From positions 1,192,126,965 to 1,192,190,964 of the forward strand of contig NC_056737.1 of the NCBI RefSeq assembly GCF_019279795.1: a stretch of DNA of 64,000 nucleotides. Direction: 5' to 3'. This DNA is from Protopterus annectens. Its lineage: Eukaryota > Chordata > Ceratodontiformes > Protopteridae. A model generated the notes under the pieces. That model saw nothing but the letters and a program-made list of their open reading frames with translations. It made no database searches and was not told where the DNA came from. This document shows positions 10,601 through 23,000 of the stretch, piece after piece. The stretch's first letter is position 1; each line of letters opens with the position of its first letter. Both the position numbers and the translations under genes were made by a program.

Positions 10601-13600
10601 GCAAACCTTTATTTTATTTTATTTTACATTTGTTTACCGGGCTAGTCCAACTGGATACATTTCCATTTTCAGCAGAGGCCCGGGGAGAAAAGCTCCACAT
10701 TGAAGTTAATACAAACAAGTCATTTACATAAAGAAAGTAAGTAGTTAGTAAAATACAAACAGAAATAAGGTTCAATCTAGATTATACTAGTTGAAAATAT
10801 ATACTGGGAAAGACACTTACTCTAATTTTATTTACAGTACAAGATAGGGGAGTTATACTTTAGTAAAACATACATGAAGAGTATAATTGATTAAGTAAAT
10901 ATAAACCATACAGAGTTCTATATTAATTCATATCAGAGGCTAATTAACAAGGGTGTTTTAGAGATTGTCTACTCAAGGGGAATGAGTAGAGAGAGGTAAG
11001 AGAGGGTGGTTAAGAGAAGAGTAATTAGTAGAATCATAAGATTAGTCGGGATTGATGCATGGGCATAACCAGAGTGTTTTTAGATGTTGTTTGAGCTTTT
11101 GTTTAAAAAGAAAGGGTGACGAAGTAGAAGTTAGAGTGGTAGGTAGAAGATTGCAGTATTTACCTATGGTGTTGGAGAACAGTGAGTCCCCTGCTATGTT
11201 ATTGGACTTAGTTAGCGTCACAAGAAGTTTATTAGAGGAGCGTAGTGAATTTAGGTTAGAATAGGGAGAAATAAGGTCAGAAAGTATAGGGGTATTTTTT
11301 GGTTGGTAAAATATCCTATGAACAAAGGTAAGTTGGGAGAGTAATAGCGTATTTTTTAGTTCTAGCCAGTTTAGTTGATATAGATTCTGACAGTGGTGAG
11401 TTCTAAATGGGTTTGCGGTAGCAAATCTAGCAATGCTATTGTATGCATTTGCTAGTTTAGTGAGGTTATTTTTCTTTAGGTTGGTGTATATGGATGAAGC
11501 ATAAAGAAGAGTGGAAATAAGATGAAAGTGAGCAAGTGTAATTTTGGCCTGTGGAGTTAAAAAGGTTTTAATTCTATATAAGGAGCCGAGTTTTCTATTT
11601 ATGGTTTTAATAGTGTTATTAATGTGATTATCAAATGTGAGGTTATTGTCAATTATAATACCTAACAGCTTAGTGGTGGAGTCAGGGGCTATATTTGTGC
11701 CATTGTTGGAAGTAATAGAGAAGTCTATGAGGGGGGACTTACTATTAGGCCTGAAGAGCAGGAGTTTGGTTTTATTGGCATTCAAAAGGAGGCAGCGTTT
11801 CAAGAACCATGCCTCAACTGTGCTAAATAGGTTTGTAGTTCAGAGGAGGTGTTAGCAGAGCATATAAGTGTTGAGTCATCTGCATATTGAATACATGTAG
11901 CTTGAGGTATTGCTACATGTAAGTCATTTATGAATAAAGAGAAGAGGGGAGGTCCTAGGATGGAACCCTGTGGAACTCCAAGAGAGACTGGCAGAAGGGA
12001 TGAAAGTGTGTTATCCCAGAGAACTGCCTGTTGCCTGTTACTAAGGTAGGAAGTGAACCATTGAATAGCTTTGGTATCTAGAGAGAGATATTCAAGGGTT
12101 TTTAAGAGCATATTGTGGTTTACCATGTCAAAGGCTTTTGACAGGTCTATAAAGAGTGCTGATGACAGGATACTATTATTGTGGTTTCTATTGATACACT
12201 CGGTAAAAGATAGGAGAGCTGTTGTAGTGCTATGAAATGGCCTAAAGCCATGTTGGCAGTTGGCTAGTAAGTTATATTGAGTTAAGTGGTACATTAGCTG
12301 ATGATGAATACATTTCTTCATAATTTTTGCTAAGGGTGATGAGTGCTATAGGCCTGTAGTTAGAATACTCATTTGAGCTACCTCCTTTATGTAAAGGGAT
12401 TATGTGGGAAATTTTCCAGATAGCAGGGATGATTCCTTCATTGATGGTTCTGTTTATAAGGAGTGATATGGTATAAGCAGCTGCTTCAGCTGCTTTTTGA
12501 AGGTATACAGATGGTAACTGATCTGCAGATGGGGTACAAGGTTTGAGTTTTTGGATGAGTTTTAGGATGTAGGAAGTAGAGATGGGTTGTAGCTGGAATA
12601 TAGGGAGATTAGCAGATGTGCAGGTGGGAAGGTTAGATTTGTCTATTGTGAGTTGACTCGCTAGTGAATTAATGGTGTCTGTGAAAAAGGAATTAAAGGC
12701 ATTGGCAGTTTGATGTGAGGTATTCTTTTCGGCCCCTAAAGGGGAAGGTGTACTAGAGTGGCCTGGGTGTAGGAGCGAATTTAAGGTTGACCAGAACCTT
12801 TTGGGGTTGTTATGATGAGTTTTCTGTAATTTGCAGTAATAATTCTTTTTATCTTAAAAAAACAGCTTTTTAGTGCTATTTCTTAACTGTCTAAAGGCTT
12901 GTTGGTCTAAAGTAGTTTTTGTAGTTCTCCATTTAGCCCAAGATTTATTCATAAGTAGTATTTTTTTGTCTTGTATCTTTGGACAGTCAGAGGGCAGGTT
13001 TAGATTTAACTCTGATAGATCGTTTTGGAGCATGTTGGTCAAGGATTGATAGGAATTTGGTATTGAAATATTTGATAGAATCTTCAAGGGTTAAGGTTTT
13101 TAGAAGATTCCAGTTACAGGCTTTTAGTTCATTTTGGAATAATAATGGGTTGAAGTGTTTATTGCTACGGGAGACCCTGTAGGTAGGGGTATAATTAATG
13201 TCACTCTTTTGTCTTATGATGTAAGTTAAGGAATGATCACTTACATCATCAGGCAAAGTTCCTACTGTATATGTTTGTTGCTGTTTGTTAGTAAGAATCC
13301 AATCTAGAATACTTTCTTTGTTATTGGGTTTATTGATTCTTGTGGGATTATTGATTGTCTGAGTAAAGCCATGAAGATTAATATGAGATGAAGGATTATT
13401 TGTATTGACAGAGGACCAATCACAATTAAAGTCTCCTAAAATTATTGTTTCTTGTGGGTAGGAAGAAGATATCGAACTTAGGATATTCTCAATTGTAGTG
13501 TAATTATTGCCAGGAGGTAGGTAGATACAGATGATATAGATTGATTTATTAGGGTTTAGTTGTAGTTTAGAAGTAAGGATTTCAGCTTTATCATCTTTTA

Positions 13601-14015
13601 ATGGGTTGGAAGGTTGTGAGGAAATTTTTAGTCCATTTTTAAACAGAAGTGCTACTCCTCCACCCTTATGTTTTATGCGGTCCATTCTCAACTCAATATG
13701 TTATACCCAGGGGAAGTATTGAATTGTCTTTAGTACCAGGTTTCAGCCAAGTTTCAGTGAGACAGAAAATGTCAAAGGAGTGAGTATCAAGGAGGGCATG
13801 GAGATGGGCAATCTTATTGTTGATACTGCGGATATTGAGATGTCTGATAAGTAAGGCATTAGAAACAGTGGTTAGTATTGGGGTGGGTTAGAGTATGAGA
13901 TATTATAAGTTATGTCAGTGGAGTTATTAGTTGGTCCTAGGTTAGGGTGGATGTCACCATCGCAGAGGGTTGGTGTTTTTAGTTCAAATGATGGTTTGCA
14001 CGAGAAGTTGGTTAT
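10601..14015 (-). mobile_element. Family L LINE, old minus-strand copy
   Basis: On the minus strand this reads as a Jockey-superfamily LINE: a remnant of a 2A-like motif (about 13932-13961), apurinic endonuclease (about 13862-12987), reverse transcriptase (about 12850-11800), C-terminal region (to 11042), a 3' UTR, and a tail of AAATA/TAAAA repeats at 10601-10625. Its last ~100 bp match the ends of the copies at 52553 and 61746 (shared GACCGGGCTAGTCCAACTGG-type sequence), so all three are one family. The 5' end is cut near 14015, before the N-terminal hydrophobic segment seen in the copy at 52553-57787. The clade (L2, Rex1 or CR1-like) cannot be settled by eye. Confidence 0.88.
11042..13862 (-). 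pseudogene. Family L ORF: endonuclease and reverse transcriptase, frameshifted
   Basis: The intact protein would nick target DNA and copy LINE RNA at the nick. Endonuclease landmarks on the minus strand are LNIRS and LTETW (13862-13750), LGDFNCDW, ILDWILTN and SDHSLTY (in 13691-12987). Reverse transcriptase landmarks are IPLHKGG and SNYRPIAL (about 12400-12340), HGFRPFHSTTTALLSF, DLSKAFDMVNH, GVPQGSILGPPLF and YADDST (12321-11860), followed by KLLGIIIDN in 11803-11042. Breaks are visible near 13700 (stop and frameshift between EN halves), near 12335 (frameshift inside RT), and near 11800 (frame change before the C-terminal part). The catalytic YADD is kept, but the gene cannot make a full protein. 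Confidence 0.88.
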
Positions 14016-14044
14016 AACTTCACACTACAACATGTTTTAACCAA

Positions 14045-14400
14045 CCTCATATAAAAAACTTCTGCTCAAACTCAAACCAAGGTCAGCCTCTGCAGGTAAT
14101 CTTCCTAGTGAATACTTAAAGAAGTGTTGCAGAGTCCATAGCCTATCCCATTGGTATACTTATCAATAAATGCATCTCAGAATATTATGTCTAAGCTCTC
14201 TGGAAAGTGTTGTTAATCATTTCTCTTCATAAAGAAGTAACTCCACTGATGTATTTATACCTATTGATATCCTTTCCCCCTCTCAAAAAACTTCTTGAAA
14301 GATGTGTACAACTACAATTACTTCAATATCTACTCCAAAATCAAAAACCAAGCTCAGCTCAACGCAGCTTTAGACCAGACACAGTACAACTCGTTTGACT
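14045..14400 (+). mobile_element. Family L reverse transcriptase fragment, opposite strand
   Basis: Plus-strand reading with several frame changes follows the RT region of family L from the KLKPS..SA..LP.EYL block (14065-14125) through the SNYRP-equivalent region to the QHGFRP-equivalent SQRSFRPD (14350-14390). It lies head to head with the minus-strand copy at 10601-14015 and is much more decayed. It may be part of an independent older insertion or the result of a rearrangement. Confidence 0.65.
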
Positions 14401-15073
14401 TGTTGTTCTTTGCCTGACTCTTACTGATCTCTGTCTGCATTTGATTCTGGATTGGAGTTATTCATTTAAGGTTTGGTTACTTCATTTTTTTATCTTTTTC
14501 TTATATTGTATTGTGTTTTAGGTTTTTTGTTCTATCTGGAGTTTTAAGAGGTCTTGGCTAGAGTCAGTTAGAAAACAATTCTTTTTCAGGTAGTGAATAA
14601 TATCCAGGAAGTTAGTGGGAGGAGCTGAGAAATGGCAATTCTCATCTAACTACAAATATTTTGTGGCGTCGTTATTTAGCTGTAGTGCCTGTTTGCCTAG
14701 CTGTTCTCTGACTGACCATTGTTTATCTCTGTCTGCAATTGATTTTGGTGGATTTTGAGTTGCCCACCACTACTATAAATTTGATGTTGGACATTCCTCC
14801 CAGTCTTATCTCATCAGCTTATTCTACTGATCACCAAAAGATCATCTGGGAAGGCCCTCACCCTTAGTCTCTTAAAATTGAATTATTTTCTGTTTCCTGC
14901 CATCCCACTTAAGAAAAATTCACTTTATTCATCTGCATTAATTCTATTTGTGCTTCTTTGTACTTTATATAGCTTTTTTCTGTACATTATTAAAGTGTCC
15001 AGTTGTATTTAATCTGCTAAATTTATTACTACTTGTTAGTAGTTTAATTACACTGTAACTGTTATTTTAAGCC
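14401..15073. other. Unassigned sequence
   Basis: No ORF or known element. Two related stretches (CTGATCTCTGTCTGCATTTG near 14425 and a similar one near 14730) suggest an old local duplication. Because a decayed CR1 follows, some of this may be an old LINE 5' region, but that is inference only. Confidence 0.35.
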
Positions 15074-15520
15074 TCTTTGTTCTGATTTAAGCACTTGGAC
15101 TCCAAACTAGTTATCTTATATAAGGAAGGGTTGTGGTCTACACTCTTGTGGCAGGAGAGGTAGCTTACACCCTTCTGAGTTAGAAAGAGGTGGTTGAAGG
15201 CTTATTGTGTCTCTTATACAAGTGACTTAGTTCTGGTTTAAGTGTTTGGGCTTCAAACCAGCTATTTTACATTAAGAAAGCTTGTGGTCTACACTCTTGT
15301 GGGGGGAGAGGATAGCTTCCACCCTTTTGAGCTGGGAAATTGTTGGTGAAGACTTATTGTGCCTATTATTCTAAGTGTCTTTGCTTTGGTTTAAGCACGG
15401 GTTTCAAATCAATTATTTTACAATAGGAAGGTTTGTGGTTTACAGTTTTGTAGCAGGATAGGATAGCCTACGCCCTTCTAAGCTGGGAATTGCTAGTGCA
15501 AGTCTTAGTGTGCCTTTATC
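15074..15520. repeat. ~150-bp tandem repeat, three diverged copies
   Basis: Copies begin near 15077, 15226 and 15377. Each contains a TTTAAGCAC/TTTAAGTGT segment, GGTTTGTGGT or GGTTGTGGTCTACA, a TAGCTTACACCCTTCTGAG-like line and a CTTATTGTG end. They sit upstream of the CR1 ORF1 remnant at 16300 and could be 5' UTR repeats of that element. Confidence 0.75.
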
Positions 15521-15599
15521 TGCTTGGCTAGAGGGACAGCTTTTTTAAAAAAAAATAATCTCTGTGCCTGGGGCATTTACTGATGTTTGGCAACCATGC

Positions 15600-16110
15600 T
15601 ATTTGAGAAGAGTGTTGCTGGTCTTTGCAAAACTTGCCAAAGCTAAGATGTATGTTACCACAGCCACAATTTTGGTACTGGTTTCTCACATTGTTTTTGT
15701 CACAGCTGCATTAATTGTTTCTGTTTTGAATATCTACACTTTTTGACCTTTTTTACAGTCTTTAGTTGGAACTGTCTTGTTTCCATTTTAGTGAGAGTAG
15801 ACAGGACCTGAGTTTTTTCTGGCCCAGAATTGTGAGAAGGAAAGAAGAATGTGCTGTTTTGATTGGACACAGGACCTTGTTTTGTGTGTGTGTGTTTTTT
15901 ATTGAGTTTCCTCTGCTATTTATGAATGACAGTTGCACAATGCTTTGATTGATCGCAACCTACAGACAAGCTCATAATTACATTTCCATATCCACTGTTT
16001 TGGCACTTGTTTTTCACATGTTTTTGTCAGAGCTGCATTACTTAAGTTTTTCTGTGTTGAATATTTGTGCCTTTTAGCCTTTTTTATATTATTTAGTTAG
16101 AACTGCTGGT
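15600..16110. repeat. ~328-bp partial tandem duplication
   Basis: TTTTTGTCACAGCTGCATTA near 15693 recurs as TTTTTGTCAGAGCTGCATTA at 16021, with flanking similarity on both sides (TTGGTACTGG versus TTGGCACTTG, and TTTTTACAGTCTTTAGTTGG versus TTTTATATTATTTAGTTAG). The second copy is incomplete. Like the preceding repeat, it may belong to the 5' region of the CR1 downstream. Two short ORFs here (15564-15746, 15766-15948) have no known motif. Confidence 0.65.
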
Positions 16111-16299
16111 CTGTGTACAGTGGTGCCTAGCATTGCTCTATATAGTTGCTGATACAGCAGTGATTGCAGTGTAATTTCCCCTTATAATCTGTGTAGGAAA
16201 CCAATCTCTAGCAGTGTAAATTTGCCTAAAAATTCCCTTACTGTCTAGACAGATTTTCTTTTAACTACAACAGCATCTACATTTTGCATAGTTGAGAGA

Positions 16300-18620
16300 T
16301 ACTCAAAATGTTCCTTGTCTTATTGAGCTGTTCAACATTTAAATTTCCCTTACTGCTCTCTAGTAGATCAGTAGTCATGGATATGCACTTCCCAACTCTC
16401 TCTGTGGCCATATCAGTTGAGATGGGTATTCTGAGGCATTATAGCAATAGCCTCATGTACACTGACAACACACTTGTTATTAATAAAACAGATAAAGTAA
16501 GTGGGATGTATAAATACACTTTAACATTGCAGGCAAAACTCTCTCATACAACAAATACTAAGCCTTTAGAGGATGTCAGTGGCACTTGCACCACACCTAC
16601 CGTACAGGATAAACCCTACACATAAAACTACTTATGCTGAGGCACTTAAAGATAAATTCCTAAAACACTAAGACCTCCAGCACAGCGCAATCAAAAAAGG
16701 TTCCTTAGCCATCATGTAAATACTCCATTGAACCACCACCTGCAGCTACACATAATAACACTGTATCCAGTTCTTCTACTGCTAAGCCCTGAAGGCAACC
16801 AGCACACACCTAAATTTCCTGGTCATTAGTGATTCTATAATGAGGCACACCAATAACCTTCCATCAGACTGATTAAGGAGAGAGTCATGTTTAGCTGCCT
16901 TTCCGGGGCTAGGATTCATCATGTTACACAGGCACTGAGGTCATTGAACCACAGGTACCAGTATGATTCTGTCATAGTCTATGTGCATGTTAATGACCTG
17001 AGATGTACCTCTCTTGACTATATGAAGTGAGACATATTCAAGCTCACTAATTATGTTTCTCAGAGAGGTATAAGTCTAGCACTGAGCAGCATACTACCTT
17101 CTCCAAGGATGATGCCATGTTACCAACAAAACATGATTGATTTTAACAATTGGCTTAGCTTCTGGTGTTAATCCAAGAGGGTATAATATTTTATGGCCTT
17201 GGGGGACATGGCTGACAGACCACACTGCTTTCCCAGGGATGGTCTGCACTTATCCCCTTTAGGTTTTTGGATATTGGCATCGACCTTTTCCACCCCATAG
17301 TGCCTGTATTTTAGATAATGCCAAACTGATAATCCTCCTGACTTAACTGAACCTAAGAAGGAATATCTGAAGGTGGTACTGCTCAGTGCTAGAAGTCTAA
17401 CAAGAAACTCTACTCCCTGCAAGCCTTCCTGTCCCTGGAGAGTGTAGACATTTGTATAGTAATGGACACATGGTTTAAATTCATGGAGAGTACCCTAGTA
17501 GTGCAAGGTTACAATGTTTTTCACACCTTTAGACCAGCTACTGCACAGGAGGGAACTAAAGGTGGAGGAGTCTCAGTCTGTATTAAAAGCAATCTCACAT
17601 CCATACTAGTTAAAGTGTATAACCCATGGGAACTCACACATGTGCACCTCACCATAAACAGGGTCGTGTATCAAATCCTTTCAAACTATAGGTACCCTTC
17701 CATGTCCCAGGAAACCCATACTACATATCTCAATGTACTAGAGTCCCTCACCTTTCAACCGGATATGATATGTATGGGGGATCTCAACTTCACAGCTATA
17801 GATGGGGAATCCTACACCAGTTCTAATGCAAAAGCCCACTAATTTCTAAACTTTGTTAATATTACCATGATTGTCTCTTTACTCCATTTGGTGAGAGGGA
17901 CATTGCCTCACTATAGAATCACCAGTGAACAATTAGTCCATTTTCCTACCAAAGAGGCAAACATCTTTGACCTTGTACTCATGAACATGGGGTCCAATAG
18001 TCCTCACCCAATGTAATGTCTTTGCTTATCATATCTGACCATGAGGCAGTATTGCTTGGAATAAAAATGAAATCTGGCAAGGCTGAGAAACCAAAATCCT
18101 TTAAGAACTATTCCAAGGCTAACCTCTTAAGTTACATCTTGGCTAAATTCTAAGCACCCGCAATCCCAGTAAACATAGCATATGCTGAGCTATTTACATA
18201 ATCTCTTTACAGACATATTGATAGTACTATAGAGTGAGCTGTGCCTCCTCATATTAAAAATAAGACAAATTCAAAAGACAGGCCACCCTGGTGAAATCAC
18301 AATATCAATTGGGTGTACAACAAATAAAAAAAAATCTTGGCCAAGTGTAGGAGGAACAAAGCCATGCATACTAAAAGCCCTATGATCAATCAAGAGAGTT
18401 AATTAATACTTCAAAGGCTAAATTTGAAGAAAAAATAGCTTCCTAAGCAAGGGACAACCACAGTGCTTTCTACAGCTATGTTGTTAACCTCAGGGGAAAT
18501 GTGCAGCAATGTGCAGAACTTAATGTAAACAGTATCACCCACAATGAACCAAATAGAGAGATGATAAATCGGCAAGCAAAGCAGAGTAGTATTGCTGGAA
18601 CTGAATTCATCATCAAGTCT
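16300..18620 (+). pseudogene. Decayed CR1 LINE: ORF1 and the first third of ORF2
   Basis: This tracks the better preserved CR1 at 25370-30116 from ORF1 into ORF2. The N-terminal part has LMYTDN (16450-16470), but the zinc-binding cysteines are gone. The esterase-like domain follows: VISDSI in place of VIGDSI at about 16830, a VND-equivalent near 16990, and DGLHLS-equivalent sequence near 17245. ORF2 starts near 17380, and its endonuclease is readable at 17462-17842 (DTWFK, GGGVSVCI, MGDLNF). The match ends with SYVVNLRGN-type sequence near 18480-18620. Many stops and frameshifts show it is an old copy. No reverse transcriptase or 3' end follows, so it is 3'-truncated or interrupted. Confidence 0.85.
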
Positions 18621-20098
18621 TGGTGAGTACCTTCATGAGGAGGGCCCTGCTTTTCACAAAATCTCACCAAGGCAATACTGATATTATATAGACTGTATTT
18701 TATACAGTATATCATGGACAGAAGTAGGTTAAAAATTAAAAAAGATAGCTGGGTGCACAAGACCCAGGATAAAAAAGTGCCCAACCCTGGTAGGTGCACT
18801 GGTACCAGGAAAAAATGACAGTGTAGAATCCTCAAGACACAGAAACATTCCTACAATGGGGCCAGGCCAGGGCCAGGAGGGAGGATGTCCCTATGATTTA
18901 GAAGGAAGTAGCAGTTGATAAGAATCACAAACATTGATAGCCATAAAAAGCCATACAGATGATAGAGTGTACTACTGAGGATAAGAAAGTAATTATGTAT
19001 TGTTACTATTATGCACGAAGCTCAGACTTTCCAGACAGAAGATATACAAAAAGATCGAGAGAAATTAGATGAAAGAAAAATATTTCCATAGGAAAAAACT
19101 GTCAGAAGCTTCAAATGCAAATTTGTGTTCATTAATACAACAAATACAGGATAAACACCATATAGACAAGAAGCCTTGGACTGTTTGGAAAAATAAGCAA
19201 ATGAGGAAGTGTAAAAACATAAAGAACAAAATCTAGAGATATTTGAAAGGTATAAAAAAGAAATATGGACATGGTAAAGAAAGAGAGCTCTAATATGGTG
19301 CAATCTTTATGCAAAGGAGAATGCTCAATTAATCAACACAAAAATAATGGTTACAAAGATATTCAAAGAGAATGAAAGGCAAAGGCATCCAGATATGGAA
19401 AATTTCACAATAAAAAAATAAGATCACAAAGAGGGAGCGTAGAACTGAAGATTAATCAAGTAGAAGTTAAAAAAAAACAGAAGTGGAAATTATGGAATAC
19501 TTCCAAATTGAAGGATTGAGTGTAGAAAGTCTAACTCAAGTTATATCACAGCGTGATGGAACAATGAATCTCCAAAGTAAGGAGAAACAGGAGGAGCGGG
19601 AGACATCTGAAGAAGAAGTACGGACATGGGAAAAACAATGAGCTTTAATACGGTACAGTATTTATGCAAAGGAGAAAGCAAAACTAATCAATATAAAAAG
19701 AGCAGCACCAATGATATCTGAAGAGAAATACAAGCAAAGGCATTCTGACATGGAAAATTTACAATCCAAAAAATAAGAAAACAAAGAGAAAAAGTAGAAA
19801 AGAGGATTAGGATTGGAGAAGCTAAAAAAAAGAAGCCGAGGTTATGGTTTACCTGTCAAGTGAAGGATTTAATGTAGAAAATTTAACTTAGATAACATCA
19901 CAGCAGGATATAGCAATGGACACACAAATTAAGGAGAAACCAGTGGAGTGGGAAGCATCTGATCAGTTTCCTTATGAAGATACTATGGAGCCTTCCACAG
20001 GAAACCAGTAGAAACATTCAGTTGGACTTGGACAACAAGGGAAGAAACAGGAAACTGAGGTAACTCTGATGCAGTCAATGTTGTGAATTGATAGGCTA
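18621..20098. other. A-rich sequence with an internal duplication
   Basis: There is no intact ORF. Two diverged copies of a ~220-bp block lie at about 19260-19480 and 19615-19850, sharing TATGGACATGG/TACGGACATGG, TTTATGCAAAGGAGAA and CAAAGGCATYC near GACATGGAAAATTT. The strand composition matches the following LINE, so this may be the N-terminal or 5' part of that element, but I cannot show a domain. Confidence 0.45.
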
Positions 20099-23000
20099 GT
20101 GAGTTCCCATATGAAAGAGCAACAGATGACACAGGGTAAAACTGAAGGGAATGTGACACAGGAAGACGCTCTGGAACTTTCTATAGAATGCCTGCAAGAA
20201 ATGGCGAACAAAAAATGTGCCCTCAGTTTAGAAGAAAATGATCTAAGACAAGAGTTGCTTTATGTAATAGAAATGGACAGACGTATTAAGATCAATGAAA
20301 GAAATAGACTACAGAAGGTCAATAAAACCCCAAAAGTTAGAAGTCTGATAAAACAAATGAACACAGTAATTAGGATTGTCCATAGAGATTCATGTGATAT
20401 AACTGAAGTAAACAGGATATACTACTCTGCAGTTAAATTAGTAACATAAAAGTAAGGGAAAGGAAGGGGTGACACAGAAAGCCATCATGGAAGTATCAAA
20501 TAGAGAAGACTGTATAGCACTTGAGACTAGAAGTGTCACTGTTAGAAGAGTATAGAAGAGGGAACAGATCAACAAAAATACTCAGAATGATAGCCGTGAT
20601 AAAAGCAATACGCAGTATCAGAACCGAAAAGGACCTGTTGTGCACTATCAGAAATAAACTAAAAATGTCAGCATATAAAATATATGAAGATAAATAGAAA
20701 GGAAATGTACAAAATATGCAATTTATTGATGACCCAAAAAAGTCTTCTAGATAATCTGGAAATAAAGCAAAAGGAATTGAAACAACACCAACAAAAGAAG
20801 AAATAGCTACATTTTGGAGAACTATGTGTGAAGATCCTGTGGAGCATAAGATGCTAAATGGATAGAAGAAGTAAAAGAAAGAATAAGACATTCGAATGTA
20901 CAGGATAGGAAATGGGATGAAATAACAGCCAGAGAGATTGAAACAAAGTTAAGAAAAGCTCCTAACTGGAATCCCCCAGGCCCAGATGTGGTACCTAACG
21001 TCTGGCTAAAAGTATTAACATCTTTACATGAGGATTTAGCCATGAGTAAGAACCATTTATATGCACACTCTGAACAGACACCAGCCTGGTTACCAACAGG
21101 AAAAACAATACTCCTAATTAAGAGTGAACCTGCAAGCAATCCCAAAAACTATAGAACAATAATTTACCTTCTGACAATGTATAAACTAAACACTGGAATT
21201 GATACCGACATAGTTTATAGTCATTTAGAAGAAAACTGAATCATGGCCATAGAACAAAAGGATAATAAAAGAGAGTCTGTGTCATTTGAATGAATGCTTA
21301 ATTGACTGAATTGCTATTTGTTAAACTGAATTAAGCAACAGCTCAATTAAGCAAATGCTTGGTTAAGCTATTTTTTTCCCAGGGAAAGGACATCAGGTAT
21401 TTGCCCTTTTCCCCACTGTGGTGTGATCTCAGAGTTGGTATATTAAGTTACGGGGTATGGGGGCACAGCTCCCCACATTGGGGGCTGTGGGGGGTGAAGC
21501 CCCCCACTTTGCAGCATTTTAAATTTAGTTTGTTCAGATCGGTGGGTGGACAGCTGTTTTCCCCCAGGAAACCTTTTGCTTAACCAAGTATTGCCTTAAT
21601 TAAGCTTTCACTTAATTCAGAGCAACAAATAGTGATTCACTCAATTAAGTGTTATCTCAAATGATATAGATCCAATAAAAAAAGTTGTATGGAACAAAGG
21701 ATCATTTGTTGTTAAATAAAGTCATATTGGGGAAATGTAAAAATGGGAAGAATCTAAGTATGGCATGGATAGACAACACAAAAGCATTTGACAATATCCC
21801 ACATTCATGGATAAAAGAGTGCTTAAAATTTATACAATACAAACTACACATCAGTTACATTACAGTGAACATGAAACAGTGTCAAACCACTTTGCAGTTA
21901 AGCGATGATAAAGGAAAAATTATTATTCAAGGGATAACAATTCAAAAGGGGGATCTTCCAGGGTGACTCTCTGTCACCTCTCCTCTTTCATCTTGCCCTT
22001 ATCCCATTAAGTTGTCTACTTAACACATTAAGTCATGGCTACAATTTGGATACAATTTGGCTTCCAGAAAATGACAAAGTGTAAAATCTTCTCATCTTCT
22101 TTTTTGTAGATTATTTAAAAATGTATAGTTCATCAGATGAGGAATTGAAAGCACAACTGCAAATGGTCAAAACTTTTTCAGATGATATAAGAATTTCATT
22201 TGGTCTTGATAAGTGTGCAAAAGCAGCCTTTAAAACTGGAAAGGTGTAGCACCAAGAAAATTAGTTTGGGACAGGAATAGGATATAAAATAATTCGAGCA
22301 AGAGTGATTGTATAAATATTTGGTAATTGATGAAGCATCAATAATAAAACATGAATAAATGTGAATACAACTTAGGAAGACTAAATACTGAAAATAATGT
22401 TGACATCTAGGAACAAATTCTAAGCTATAAACCGATGTGCCCTTCCTGCCCTAACCTACAGTCTTGGAGTGACTGACCAGCCCTAAAAGGTGTTAGATAG
22501 GTTGGACAGGAAAACCAGAAGGATGCTTCATGCTCATCAAATGAGTTATAAAAATCAGTGCATACCAATATTATGCATTCCCCATTCTGAAAGAGGTATG
22601 GGCCACCTTGAAACTGATTTCATGTATAGATCTGGAATCGTGGGACTGCATACATATTGGCTGACCTAACAAGACCCAAACATAGCGAAAGTTTTGAAAC
22701 ATGTGGAGAGTAAGTCTAAGATGACTTTCCCGCTTAGTTTGCAGAAGCATATCGGCATCAAGTGGGAATGGAAATCAAATCAGTAGATAAAAATCAGGCA
22801 GCAAATGAATGTGCCAAAAAACAAAAGAAAGAATATAAGGTGAAGGACCAGATGAGAAGGTAAGAAATGGGGAAAATGTATAGATATAATTGCAAGTATA
22901 GAAAACTCTTGGAAGAACCTCATGTTGATCAGGATCGAATGCAGGAATGGTTAAGGAGAGGGGAATTTAAAACAAAAAATGAAAAGTTAATATTGGTGGC

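Noticed and set aside
11052..11855. Plus-strand ORFs at 11052-11264 and 11637-11855
   Set aside because: Antisense shadows of the minus-strand LINE ORF.
19022..20891. Several minus-strand ORFs rich in F, S and L (19022-19314, 19972-20211, 20496-20891)
   Set aside because: Antisense of A-rich decayed LINE sequence; no motif.
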